A stretch of 64,000 bases of DNA from Mercenaria mercenaria (taxonomy: Eukaryota; Mollusca; Bivalvia; Venerida; Veneridae). Below the pieces are notes generated by a model. That model did no database searches, was not told where the DNA came from, and was given only the letters and a program-made list of their open reading frames with translations. Below, one piece after another: positions 44,788-56,165 of the stretch (positions are counted from its first letter, which is position 1; each line of letters begins with the position of its first letter). Position numbers and translations under genes: made by a program. The stretch spans positions 46,950,501-47,014,500 of the forward strand of contig NC_069377.1 of the NCBI RefSeq assembly GCF_021730395.1, written 5' to 3'.

Positions 44788-45636
44788 TCTGTTACACTGA
44801 TCTGTCTTATCGAATACAGAATCAGTTACAAACCGATTAAAACGTCAGATTTCTGTACGAATACCATAATCCCCCGCGCAATGCTAATCTGAAATAGCCA
44901 GGCCTTTCCCAAAAGAAATGTGTAGCTCGGGTTTAAACCTTGGTATTGAATGCATATAGTACATGAAACATTGTCTTATTAATCTGAAAGATTGTTCAAT
45001 CACCAAACATAGAACAAATAACCTACAAACTAATGAAGGTTTAAACATACACAACTGATAACGCGTTCCAGTCAGCTATATTGTCCCATGTTGTAGAATA
45101 GGTAATAGAAATCTAGATCTACAGTAACTTAACTATAAATCATTCTCTTCTACGCAGGTATCTAGTAATTGATAATAAATTGTAATTAGGTATAACAAAA
45201 TTGCAATCTTCTGCAAAACTTCATAAATAATGACTTTCCATATACCACTGTATCCAGTGGGTCAAATTACTATGTAACGCCATAATTTATTTTTTCTAAC
45301 ACATTCAAGCTTTTTGGTTAAGGATACTGAATGGCGTGTTTAACTTTCTTTTATTTTATTTTTCTCTCTTTTATTTATTTTTATACAGAATATCTAATGT
45401 TTTTTTGTAAATTCCATCTAGCAGCCACAAAAAAAAAAGATCTAAAATAAAGAGGGACCTCTGCGTGACGTATACATATACACTCAGCCAATCAGCGATT
45501 GCTATCTTTCACTAATTTTATACCTGGCGCGTCATAGTTCTTGGGTTGTAACAGTCGTTAATATGTAGCATTTAAAGCGTGGAAGAGTCTATATTCGATA
45601 AGACAGATCAGTGTAACAGACTGATATCTGAGCTCC
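44787..45636. mobile_element. inverted-repeat element upstream of BET1
   Basis: GTCTGTTACACTGATCTGTC then TTATCGAATA at 44789-44822 recurs inverted at about 45593-45633 (TATTCGATAAGACAGATCAG, TGTAACAGACTG). TATACCTGGYGCGTYATAGT also occurs in direct orientation at both ends (44771 and 45526). No coding capacity. Its insertion cut the LINE fragment at 44787. Confidence 0.55.
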
Positions 45637-45675
45637 GGATCCCAGGCTTTAGCCCTCGCCCTCGACAACTTTTGA

Positions 45676-45705
45676 TGACGTCATTAAAAATTTACGCAGG
45701 AAGTG
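45676..45705 (+). promoter_or_regulatory. BET1 core promoter: CRE plus ETS site
   Basis: TGACGTCA at 45676-45683 and CAGGAAGTG at 45697-45705 lie 87 and 58 bp before the BET1 ATG. CRE plus ETS sites close to the start are usual for TATA-less housekeeping promoters. The ETS site could be bound by GABP, whose beta subunit is encoded in this window. Confidence 0.55.
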
Positions 45706-45762
45706 CCAGCTTGCAAGTCTTAATTTGTTGGCTTTTGTTGTAAAACGCTTTATTTTCTAAAA

Positions 45763-48700
45763 ATGAGACGTTCGCATATGGGTAAGCATTAAGATTATTA
45801 ATTAATAAGTGTTTCTCTTCGCGGAACACCTATTTGAACTGAATGATTCCGATCATGGGAATAATAAACTTAAGAAAATGAGTGAAAAGTTGGCAACGAT
45901 CAGTCTCGCAAGGACTTGCGCATATAAGGATTCATTTGCAACATTGCTGATCAGTAGTATCAATGAAACATTTGTGTATTAGTGTGTTTGAAACGTCGGT
46001 AAGGTTAACATACAGCAGAATGGAAGAAAACGAGAATCAGAGCAGCCAGTTTATTATTGATATAATCAATGGACAATGAAACAGGAGGTCTCAAATGAAG
46101 ATAGATTTTAAGGCAAACTTTTCAATCACAGCTGTGAAGCCAAACAGAAACAGAATCAAGCGCAAAAGTGCATGACTTGCTTGAAAACAAATTTGACTGC
46201 CCTGTGTGTGAAAAACACTTCAATGACCATGGAAGATTTATTAGGCATCTGACTTGCTTCCATAAAGAATATACCTATGATAAAAAAGTTAAGTGTCCAA
46301 TATGTCATGGAACTTTCCGTGACTATGGTAAATTTAATCGTCATCTTGCTATACATACAGGAAACAAGGATTTTGAGTGTGATATATGTCATAGGAAATT
46401 TAGTCGTAAAGACCATCTTACAAAACACAAAACAGTCCATGCACCAAGCAGTGAAAGGAGATATAAGTGCCCTCATTGCAACAAAGGCTTTGTAGAGAAC
46501 AACATTTTACAGCGTCACCTTAATTCACACACCGGCCATAAGCCTTACAAATGTGGAATATGTGGAAAGGGATTTTTTGCTGATAATACATTAAAGCAGC
46601 ATTTGGCCACTCATTCAAATGAAAGGCCATTTCTGTGTCCTGAGTGTGGCAGATCATTTCGGAGAAATGGAACACTGAAGCATCATATGAGGACACATAC
46701 GCAAGAGAAACCATATGAATGTCATGTCTGTCAGACAAAGTTCACTACAAAACAGACTCTTGTATGCCATGCTCGTATACACACAGGCGAAATGCCGTAT
46801 CAATGTTCAAAGTGCAAACGTGAGTTCATGAGAAGAGATGTGTATAAATATCATATTAATAGGAAAACAGACTGCAGGCTTGATGTTGAAAAGGGAAAAA
46901 CTAAGAAAATCAAAAGTGAAAGTGAAGATCAGGAAAAGGAAACAACTGTTGACTTAATGGATATTCCATTAATGGATTTAAAAGAAATTCTTAAAAATGA
47001 AAACGTGGAATTTTAGTATCAATGTTTTTGACATTCCTTTTTACTTGCTTATTAGTGGATGAATATTACATAATCATGAATTTTCCTAGTGTGAACTTGG
47101 CATCTGTGATATCCATGTACAACTTGGATTTTAAATTTTAAGACTGATATACATAGGTTAACAGTGTTCTACCTTTTACACAGAACTTTACATGTTTTTT
47201 TCCCCCAAATTTTAAGTCTTTTTGTTAAGTTTATAATTTGAACATCACAAGTAGTATTTTAAGTGTGAACTTGTAAAAATAAAGTTGTCAGAACAACTTG
47301 TTGTGTAAAGGACTGAAAGACTATTATGTCTTGTTTCAGCCCAGGATATGGGCTACCCACCACAACCACAGGGTTATCAGCACTCTCAGGACATGGTTGA
47401 ACACGAAAATGATAGAGCAGAAAATATGTTATCAACAAAAGTGCGGGCACTCAAATCTGTAAGTCAAATTATGTACATTTTAGGGTTTTTTTAAAACAAT
47501 ATTGTATTACTCAAACTTGTTTCTGTTTAAATACATGTACAAAGCACAAATTTATGCAAGAGTTTGATTTTCGCTAAATATGCCAGGTAAGTCACCTCAC
47601 AAGCATTAATCCTTGTGTAATTCTTCCCATCATCATATTACAAATGTTTATCGTTACAACATACAATGTTCATACTTTCAGGAGATGGAATTTTAAATGG
47701 CCATATGACTGCAAATGTTGTACTTACTGAGTTACTCAGTTTAGTTAAGGTTTACAATGTAGTTCATTTTCATGATGCATCAGGGGTTTGACATAGTCCA
47801 GTCAGAAACTTCAAACAGGAACCTCAGTAGACCTCTGGTTAAGGCTTTGGCATTCAAACTTCTCCCAACATTTAGGGACCTTTCATTAATGATTTGATAC
47901 TCATTTTACTAGTTCACAGTCACTAGATTAGTAGATCTAAGTAGATCTTAAACATCAGTTGAATTATCCTGTATTTATTCAAATTTTATTGTAAAATATT
48001 CCTTGAGACCTTAACGGATATATATTTTCTTAATTAGTTGCTTTAAAAAATGTTTGGTAATATTCCTGTTTTATTTTTATTTTTTTCAGTTAACAATAGA
48101 TATTGGAAATGAAGTCAGGGACCAAAATAAAATGCTGAAAGGAATGGTATGTAACTATTTGAATAAATATCTGGCATGTCACATGCTGCAGCTGAAATAC
48201 TAGACATTTATAGTCAGATTCTAGAACAGTAACAATAGTACGGTAATTATAGTTGTTGTATAACTTGACATATTAAATATATGACTGTCACTGTGCTGTA
48301 TGCATGTATTAAAGTATGGGCATCTGTTACATAAGTAAATTTAACTGCTCAGTAGAGTTTATGATATTTGACCATTTTCCACAGTATTTCTTTTACACAA
48401 TGTGCTGACAATCAGTATTCCTGAATTGTGTACTGGTCAGTACTCACTACTTGCTTGTAAATCAAGAGGCTATGGGTAAATGACATTATGTCAAATCATG
48501 GCACCATTCGAGTCAGAACATGCCCTTTGTTTGGGGATCTCTCAAACTTGTGTTTCATAGTTTTGTGCTCTAGTGATAATGAACAGTCCATTAAGTCTTG
48601 GCAAGACTTGTAAAATCTAATGATGTTGAGCAGTTCATTAAGTCTAATCTTAAAGAATTTGATAATTTCAAACAAAGTACTTCTAGTATTGCTTTAGTAG

Positions 48701-48930
48701 TATATGTCGCAACATGTAAATTCTTTATCATATCACAGGAAATTAATGCTGCATTAACTTCTTTTTTTTTGAAGGATGATGATTTTGACTCCTCAGGAGG
48801 TCTTCTACAAGCCAGTATGAATAGACTTAAAGCTATTACACGTATGGGTGGTTACAAACAAATGTGGTACTTACTTCTCTTCTGCCTATTTGTGTTCTTT
48901 GTATGCTGGCTGATAATCCGATCTAGATGA
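45763..48930 (+). CDS. BET1: BET1 Golgi Qc-SNARE
   Basis: Exons 45763-45781, 47340-47458, 48090-48146 and 48775-48930, with phases 1, 0, 0, all GT..AG. The joined protein has 116 residues (human BET1 has 118): MRRSHM, then AQDMGYPPQPQGYQHSQDMV, a SNARE motif running from ENDRAENMLSTKVRALKS through LTIDIGNEVRDQNKMLKGM to DDDFDSSGGLLQASMNRLKA, and a C-terminal membrane anchor (WYLLLFCLFVFFVCWLII) ending RSR. The Gln in RDQNKML stands at the Qc zero-layer position. BET1 acts in ER-to-Golgi vesicle fusion with syntaxin-5, GOSR2 and SEC22B. The MRR start also matches vertebrate BET1. Intron 1 (1.56 kb) contains a complete zinc-finger gene. AATAAA at 49311 would end the transcript. Confidence 0.95.
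46148..47016 (+). CDS. C2H2 zinc-finger protein inside BET1 intron 1
   Basis: An uninterrupted frame to 47016 holds eight zinc fingers: FDCPVC..H, VKCPICHGTF, FECDICHRKFSRKDHLTKH, YKCPHCNKGF, YKCGICGKGF, FLCPECGRSF, YECHVCQTKF, and an eighth (YQCSKCKREF) whose last ligand is changed to HINRKTDC. Linkers are mostly TG/NE-(R/K)P. The tail is acidic/basic with KIKSESED, a possible SUMO site, and ends LKEILKNENVEF. It probably binds DNA as a transcription factor; targets unknown. Start unclear: no in-frame ATG precedes finger 1. The frame opens at 46138, and acceptors at 46147 or 46153 are phase 1, compatible with BET1 exon 1. Upstream, MEENENQSSQFIIDIINGQ (46020) and MKQEVSNEDRF (about 46075) look coding but lie in two other frames, so a 5' part broken by small indels is the other explanation. 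Confidence 0.85.
47279..47284 (+). terminator. poly(A) signal of the nested zinc-finger gene
   Basis: AATAAA, 263 bp after the zinc-finger stop and 56 bp before BET1 exon 2. It would let the nested transcript end before the next BET1 exon. Confidence 0.5.
47459..48089. other. BET1 intron 2
   Basis: AT-rich; nothing recognised. Intron 3 (48147-48774) is similar. Confidence 0.4.
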
Positions 48931-49500
48931 TACTAAATATAGAATACATGTACACAGACAGTGCGATGTTCAGCATTTGGGATTGCGCAATACATGGAAG
49001 CCGATACGGTGATACTTGATTGGGAGCAGGGACTTAACATAGCTTTACAAGAAAGTGTTTAATGTCTTATTCAACTGGCTTAATTATGTTGAAATTAGAT
49101 GTTTATCTGAACGCTAATTTTTATTTTACAGAATTTACCAAGCTGTCTCTACTTATTATATAATGTTTAATATGGTGTGCAATATGTTTAAAATGCAGAC
49201 AACAGTATGCATCAAGAAAATTTTAAGGAAGTTTTCGTAATATTTTTTGATTTGGTTTAATAGATAGTTGTATGAATGCATTCCAGGGATTTTACAAACT
49301 GAATATAATTAATAAAGTGCTGAGCTTCTGTGTGCCATTGTACACCTGTCAGTAGTCACATGCCTGAAATAAAAACATTGTATTTTCAATAAGAGTATGA
49401 GTTTCAAAATCATATTTTGGTTAAAAGGGGCATTCCTCCAGATTTACAGTTTAATATCCAAATTTTCAAACTGAATATGAACATGATGATTTATAATAAT
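48931..49500 (+). other. BET1 3' UTR and flank
   Basis: A 3' UTR of about 400 bp is predicted up to AATAAA at 49311-49316, with another AATAAA near 49368. No other signals recognised. Confidence 0.5.
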
Positions 49501-49708
49501 CATATGAGCCGCACCATGACAAAACCAACATAGTGCGTTTGCAACTAGCATGGATCCAGACCTGTTCGCTTTCAAAGCCTGTTGCAATTAGAGAAACTGT
49601 TAGCGAACAGCATGGATACTGATCAGACTGCGCGGATGCGCAGGCTGGTCTGGATCCATGCTGGTCGCAAATGCACTGTGTTGGTTTTCTCATGTTGCAG
49701 CTCATATA
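49501..49708. mobile_element. MITE with TATGAGCC terminal inverted repeats, internally deleted copy
   Basis: Same family as 12443-12687: CATATGAGCCGCACCATGAC at the left, TTCTCATGTTGCAGCTCATA at the right, plus GCATGGATCCAGACC and TGTTAGCGAACAGCATGGAT inside. The segment equivalent to about 45 bp of the left arm is missing, so the hairpin is lopsided. Confidence 0.85.
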
Positions 49709-50477
49709 AGTTTTTTGCCTCATGAATAACAGTAGTTAGAGTTGCCCTTGTCCGACTTTCCGTTCATGCATCCAAAATTTGTGCATGCAGTGACAGTAAT
49801 AGGGGTACAGTGTTCTGTGGACACACTTCTAGTTTACAGCTTTTTGATTATTGAATAAATACTGAAACATTCTTCAATTTTATTTATATTCACAGGAAAT
49901 TATTTACTTGAAAAAAAATCTGGAGGCATGTCCCTTTACTGACCAGTCTTAATTTATTGTTGATATATATTTGGAGTTTAGTAAGAATGTATTGTAATTT
50001 ATGTATATACAGTAGGTAAATTACACGTATCTTTGTTTACTTTGACATTTTCTTGTAACAAGAAGTCCGATGGGATTTTAAAAACAATGTTAAGTGTTAA
50101 ACTTACTTTGATTAACAAAGTTTCTTTTTTTCTGATTTGTTAAAGTTTTTCTTTTGTTATTAAAGTTATTAAAATACTGTTTCCAGGTTTATTATTGTAA
50201 ATTACATTTTAATGTATTTAATTTTGTTTCTATAATACTTAAAATGGTGTAGGTTTTATTATTTGTAAATATCTTCTTTAAACATTTAGAAAGTTTTTCT
50301 GCATATAGTTGAAAGTTTCTTTTATAACTTCTGTCAGCAATCAAAATACCTAACTAATATTTTTGCCAAAAAGAGCATGTTGTAATTGTTTTTATAATAT
50401 ATTTACTATAATAATTTAGCTCTCAGTTTATTCTTATTTGAATCAGGAGGATTCTTTTATTTACATTGATCTACAGT
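49709..50477. other. AT-rich intergenic sequence
   Basis: Nothing recognised. Confidence 0.4.
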
Positions 50478-50836
50478 TAACCGCTACCATGCTGGACACG
50501 ATTGGTTCTGCCTTTGTGCCCAGTGTAGATCATCATCATGATCTGCACTGTTCGCTATTAAGTCGGTATATTTTTGGTAAGCAGTCCAGTGTTCCCACTG
50601 GCATTTAAAGTTGGGGGTGAAAACTGAGTTTTTCTTGCACTTTTGCACCCCCTCACTTAGAGATATATAACAGATGTCTCCAAAACTGGGGGTGCAAAGT
50701 ACCATTCTGGGGGTGAAAACACCCCATTTGGGAGTTTCTGGGAACACTGAGCACCCCTTTCAATAGTTAATGGTACTGTCCAAAATGGAAGATGGACAGG
50801 TACATTATAGAAGTTTAGCAGGGTAATGGTTAAGAT
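50478..50836 (-). mobile_element. short dispersed element interrupted by a hAT-like MITE
   Basis: Blocks AGTTAACCGCTACCATGCTG, GATCATGATGATGATCTAC-type hairpin, TAATGGTACTGTCCAAAATG and TTTAGCAGGGTAATGGTTAA place it in the 7539-7765 family, reversed. The body is split between GGTAAGCA and GCACCCCTTT by the element at 50587-50749. Confidence 0.75.
50587..50749. mobile_element. hAT-like MITE with CAGTGTTCCC ends
   Basis: CAGTGTTCCCACTGG at the left, CTGGGAACACTG at the right; the interior has GTTGGGGGTGAAAACTGAG / TGGGGGTGAAAACACCCC repeats. Flanks AGCAGTCC and AGCACCCC match at 6 of 8 positions, consistent with an aged 8-bp target duplication of the hAT superfamily. Confidence 0.7.
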
Positions 50837-50880
50837 ATCTGAAAAAAGGATATTTTTATTGTAGCAAGTGACCAAATTGT

Positions 50881-52634
50881 TTTTAGCTCACCTGTCACAA
50901 AGTGACAAGGTGAGCTTTTGTGATCGTACGGTGTCCGTCGTCCGTCCGTGCGTCCGTCCGTAAACTTTTGCTTGTGACCACTCTAGAGGTCACATTTTTC
51001 ATGGGATCTTTATGAAAGTTGGTCAGAATGTTCATCTTGATGATATCTAGGTCAAGTTCGAAACTGGGTCACGTGCCATCAAAAACCAGGTCAGTAGGTC
51101 TAAAAATAGAAAAACCTTGTGACCTCTCTAGAGGCCATATATTTCACAAGATCTTCATGAAAATTGGTCAGAATGTTTACCTTGATGATATCTAGGTCAA
51201 GTTCGAAACTGGGTCATGTGCCATCAAAAACTAGGTCAGTAGGTCAAATAATAGAAAAACCTTGTGACCTCTCTAAAGGCCATATTTTTCATGGGATCTG
51301 TATGAAAGTTGGTCTGAATGTTCATCTTGATGATATCTAGGTCAAGTTCGAAACAGGGTCACGTGTGGTCAAAAACTAGGTCAGTAGGGCTAAAAATAGA
51401 AAAACCTTGTGACCTCTCTAGAGGCCATATATTTCACGAGATCTTCATGAAAATTGGTCAGAATGTTCATCTTGATGATATCTAGGTCAAGTTCGAAAGT
51501 GGGTCACGTGCCATCAAAAACTAGGTCAGTAGGTCAAATAATAGAAAAACCTTGTGACCTCTCTAGAGGCCATATTTTTCATGGGATCTGTATGAAAGTT
51601 GGTCAGAATGTTCATCTTGATGATATCTAGGTCAAGTTCGAAAGTGGGTCACGTGCCATCAAAAACTAGGTCAGTAGGTCAAATAATAGAAAAACCTTGT
51701 GACCTCTCTAAAGGCCATATTTTTCATGGGATCTGTATGAAAATTGGTCTGAATGTTCATCTTGATGATATCTAGGTCAACTTCGAAACAGGGTCATTTG
51801 CGGTCAAAAACTAGGTCAGTAGGTCTAAAAGTAGAGAAACCTTGTGACCTCTCTAGAAGCCATACTTGTGAATGGATCTCCATAAAAATTGGTCAGAATG
51901 TTCACCTTGATGATATCTAGGTCAAGTTTGAAACTGGGTCATGTGCCTTAAAAAACTAGGTCAGTAGGTCAAATAATAAAAAAACCTTGTGACCTCTCTA
52001 GAGGCCATACTTTTCATGGGATCTGTATGAAAGTTGGTCTGAATGTTCATCTTGATGATATCTAGGTCAAGTTTGAAACTGGGTCAATTGCTATCAAAAA
52101 CTAGGTCAGTAGGTCTAAAATTATTTAAATCTTTTGACCTCTCTAGAGGCCATATTTTTCAATGGATCTTCATGAAAATTGATCTGAATATTCACCTTGA
52201 TGATATCTAGGTCAGTTTCGAAACTGGGTCACGTGCGGTCAAAAACTAGGCCAGTAGGTATAAAAATAGAAAAACCTTGTGACCTCTCTAGAGGCCATAT
52301 TTTTCATGAGATCTTCATGAAAATTAGTGAGAATGTTCACCTTGATGATATCTATGTAAAGTTCAAAACAGGGTCACGTACCTTCGAAAACTAGGTCAAT
52401 AGGTCAAATAATAGAAAAACCTTGTGACCTCTCTAGAGACCATATTTTTCAATGGATCTTCATGAAAATTGGTCAGAATTTTTATCTTGATAATATCTAG
52501 GTCAAGTTCAAAACTGGGTCACATGAGCTCAAAAACTAGGTCACTATGTCAAATAATAGAAAAAAAGAAGTCATACTCAAAACTGGGTCATGTGGGAAGA
52601 GGTGAGCGATTCAGGACCATCATGGTCCTCTTGT
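50881..52634 (+). mobile_element. AGCTCACCTG...TCTTGT element, copy E, 145-bp core array
   Basis: 5' hairpin AGCTCACCTGTCAC AAA GTGACAAGGTGAGCT, then GTCCGTCGTCCGTCCGTGCG, then about 11 units of 145 bp (CCTTGTGACCTCTCTAGAGG at 51115, 51260, 51405, 51550, 51695 and onward), then GGTGAGCGATTCAGGACCAT and the hairpin end AGGACCATCATGGTCCT plus CTTGT. Units are well conserved and short open frames cross them by chance. Confidence 0.9.
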
Positions 52635-52639
52635 TTGTT

Positions 52640-52860
52640 TTTGTTGGGTGTAACACCACCTCAGATCCCACTCTGCACAGTATTTCATCACTGGCGGGCA
52701 CTTTGGGTAGTACCACTAACCTTAACATAAGCCCGGCTACATGGCTTCCTCAAATAAAAAATACAATGCCCCTCTCGAGGCTTTAACCAACAATGTTGAG
52801 GGGCAGGTGATTCAAAGTCAGTGGCCTTAACCACTCAGCCATGGAGGCCTCTGCAACTGA
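52640..52860 (-). mobile_element. tRNA-derived SINE, minus strand
   Basis: On the minus strand: AGGCCTCCATGGCTGAGTGG then TTAAGGCCACTGACTTTGAA. TGGCTGAGTGGTTAAGG is an A box of tRNA-Leu/Ser type, and TTTGAATCACC a decayed B box. The body has GTTGGTTAAAGCCTCGAGAG, GGCATTGTATTTTTTATTTG and GAAGCCATGTAGCCGGGCTT. It lies between copies E and F of the AGCTCA element. Confidence 0.75.
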
Positions 52861-53183
52861 CTTAGGGTAAAGATGTGAAGTAAAAGGTGTCGAGGCAGTA
52901 TTTGAGGAGGGGATGGGGGCAAAGTTTGGCCCCAAATTGCTGTACATTTGTACAATTCCAATTTTAATTAGTATGTGTTTTCCCAATTTCAAAACTAAAA
53001 TTCCCAAAGGTTTTGTTTTATTTTGATATTTTTCAAGCCACAAATGAATCTGTGAAACAAACATTTGAAGTAAAAAGCAGTATTCTAATTTAACATGTCA
53101 CTGAACAATTTATTCCAAAACAAAATATTAATAAAAAATAACTCTTTTTTGACAGTTCCCAATTAGGGCGTTTTACGACACAT

Positions 53184-55359
53184 TTTTTAGCTCACCTGTC
53201 ACAAAGTGACAAGGTGAGCTTTTGTGATCGCGCAGCGTCCGTCGTCCGTCCGTCCGTCAGTCCGTAAACTTTTGCTTGTGACCACTCTAGAGGTCACATT
53301 TTTCATGGGATCTTTATGAAAATTGGTCAGAATGTTCACCTTGATGATATCTAGGTCAAGTTCGAATCTGGGTCACGTGCGGTCAAAAACTAGGTCAGTA
53401 GGTCTAAAAATAGAAAAACCTTGTGACCTCTCTAGAGGCCATATATTTCATAAGATCTTCATGAAAATTGGTCAGAATGTTCACCTTGATGATATCTAGG
53501 TCAAGTTCGAAACTGGGTCACGTGCGGTCAAAAACTAGGTCAGTAGGTCAAATAATAGAAAAACCTTGTGACCTCTCTAGAGGCCATATTTTTCATGGGA
53601 TCTGTATGAAAGTTGGTCTGAATGTTCATCTTGATGATATCTAGGCCAAGTTCGAAACTGGGTCACATGCGGTCAAAAACTAGGTCAGTAGGTCTAAAAA
53701 TAGAAAAACCTTGTGACCTCTCTAGAGGCCATACTTATGAATGGATCTTCATAAAAGTTGGTCAGAATGTTCATCTTGATGATATCTAGATCAAGTTCGA
53801 AACTGGGTCACGTGCAGTCTAAAAGTAGGTCAGTAGGTCAAATAATGAAAAAACCTTGTGACCTCTCTATAGGCCATATTTTTCATTTGATCTGTATGAA
53901 AGTTGGTCTGAATGTTTATCTTGATGATATATAGGTCAAGTTTGAAACTGGGTCACGTGCGGTCAAAAACTAGGTCAGTAGGTCTAAAAATAGAAAAACC
54001 TTGTGACCTCTCTAGAGGCCATATATTTCACAAGATGTTCATGAAAATTGGTCAGAATGTTCACCTTGATGATATCTAGGTCAAGTTTGAAACTGGGTCA
54101 TGTGCTTTCAAAAACTAGGTCAGTAGGTCAGATAATAGAAAAACCTTGTGACCTCTCTAAAGGCCATATTTTTCATGGGATCTGTATGAAAGTTGGTCTG
54201 AATGTTCATCTTGATTATATCTAGGGCAAGTTCGAAAGTGGGTCACATGCGGTCAAAAACTAGGTCAGTAGGTCTAAAAATAGAAAAACCTTGTGACCTC
54301 TATAGAGGCCATACTTATGAATGGATCTTCATAAAAGTTGGTCAGAATGTTCATCTTGATGATATCTAGATCAAGTTCGAAACTGGGTCACGTGCCATCT
54401 AAAAGTAGGTCAGTAGGTCAAATAATGAAAAAACCTTGTGACCTCTCTAGAGGCCATATTTTTCATTTGATCTGTATGAAAGTTGGTCTGAATGTTTATC
54501 TTGATGATATATAGGTCAAGTTTGAAACTGGGTCAACTGCGATCAAAAACTAGGTCAGTAGGTCTTAAAATAGAAAAACCTTGTGACCTCTCTAGAGGCC
54601 ATGCCCTTGAATGGATCTTCATGAAAATTGGTCAGAATGTTCACCTTGATGATATCTAGTTAAATTTTGAAACTGGGTCACGTGCCATCTAAAACTAGGT
54701 CAGTAGGTCAAATAATAAAAAAACCTTGTGACCTCTCTGGAGGCCATACTTTTCATGGGATCTGTATGAAAGTTTGTCTGAATGTTCATCTTGATGATTT
54801 CTAGGTCAGGTTCGAAACTGGGTCAACTGCGGTCAAAAGCTAGGTCAGTAGGTCTAAAATTAGAAAAATCTTTTGACCTCTCTAGAGGCCATATTTTTCA
54901 ATGGATCTTCATGAAAATTGGTTTGAATGTTCATCTTGATGATATCTAGGTCAGTTTCGAAACTGGGTCACGTGCGGTCAAAAACTAGGCCAGTAGGAAT
55001 AAAAACAGAAAAACCTTGTGACCTCTCTAGAGGCCATATTTTTCATGAGATCTTTATGAAAATTAGTGAGAATGTTCACCTTGATGATATCTAGGTCAAG
55101 TTCAAAACAGGGTCATGTATCTTCGAAAACTAGGTCAATAGGTCAAATAATAGAAAAACTTTGTGACCTCTCTAGAGGTCATATTTTTCAATGGATCTTC
55201 ATGAAAATTGGTCAGAATTATCTAGGTCAAGTTCAAAACTGGGTCACATGAGCTCAAAAACTAGATCAGTATGTCAAATAATAGAAAAAACGACGTCATA
55301 CTCAAAACTGGGTCATGTGGGAACAGGTGAGCGATTCAGGACCATCATGGTCCTCTTGT
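53184..55359 (+). mobile_element. AGCTCACCTG...TCTTGT element, copy F, 145-bp core array
   Basis: Same layout as copy E with about 15 units of 145 bp. The 5' hairpin is perfect apart from the AAA loop; GTCCGTCGTCCGTCCGTCCG follows. The 3' end has AGGACCATCATGGTCCT plus CTTGT. The longest complete copy in the window. Confidence 0.9.
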
Positions 55360-55374
55360 ATTATTATGTGAACG

Positions 55375-55765
55375 CGTGGCGGGTGAGCAGGTGGGCGGCA
55401 GTCGGTGTCCAAAAGCATTTCCGCTCTCTTAAGTCCAACAGTTTTTTTTCCGATCTTCACCAAACTTGCTGACAATGTTTGTGGGCGTTATATCTTGGCC
55501 AAGTTCGATAACCATCCAAATCGCCCCAGGCACTCTTGGATTATGGCCCTTGAATTACTCGAAATCTGCGAAATTAGCCTTGTCCATTCAGTCTTGATCC
55601 GATTGTCAATTTCATCCCACATGGAACCTCACAAATACCTTGATTCCTTCTTACTTTTTTGGGGGGTTAACTAGGTATACAACATCAACATTATTACCTT
55701 TATGAAATGTTACTGAATATTTAGACAGGCGTATTTTGTGACAGTCTGGCACTCTTGTTCTCAAT
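55375..55765 (+). mobile_element. hairpin-terminated repeat of the CTCACCAAACTTG type
   Basis: TTCCGATCTTCACCAAACTT, GGCCAAGTTCGATAACC and GGATTATGGCCCTTGAATTA are shared with 58740-59206. Ends TTTTGTGACAGTCTGGCACTCTTGTT. The 5' end is not clear. Confidence 0.55.
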
Positions 55766-56107
55766 TGTAAAGGCCCCAGCCACATACCCAAATCAGTGGA
55801 AAAAAAGCACTGCAATATTAGACATGAAGCAATTGAAAAATATCAGTCTTTAAACTTATTTCAGTAGATTCATCTGTTAAATCTATATCTGGAAAAAAAA
55901 TAGGAAATTATTGAAAAATGTAATAAAATTGACATCTGTTTGCCTAAATTTACCTATATAACTTGTATAAGTTTTTTTTTTTCAAAATTAGCTGAATTTG
56001 AAAGCTACTTATATACATAGTTAAGGAAATACTGTGTTTAAGTAGTGCCCCTGACTATTACCGGTATATAAACATTCTTTTCAACTTATGTAAAAAAAAA
56101 AAAAATT
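55766..56107. other. AT-rich intergenic sequence
   Basis: Nothing recognised. Confidence 0.35.
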
Positions 56108-56165
56108 GTTCCTATCAAATTGTGTTGGTGCGCCGTAAAACCCAGATAAATAAATAAATAAATTT
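56108..56165 (+). mobile_element. SINE 3' tail fragment
   Basis: GTTGGTGCGCCGTAAAACCC followed by AGATAAATAAATAAATAAAT matches the usual end of bivalve tRNA-derived SINEs (GGCGTTAAACCCAAATAAATA). The head is missing. Confidence 0.5.

Noticed and set aside
48598-48774. In-frame extension upstream of BET1 exon 4
   Set aside because: Exon 3 joins exon 4 at 48775 in phase 0 and reproduces the BET1 family sequence without insertion; the extension is intron read-through.
50881-55359. Possible CRISPR-like or coding arrays
   Set aside because: The 145-bp units are contiguous, without unique spacers, in a eukaryotic repeat; short frames across them are interrupted and frame-dependent on the unit length.
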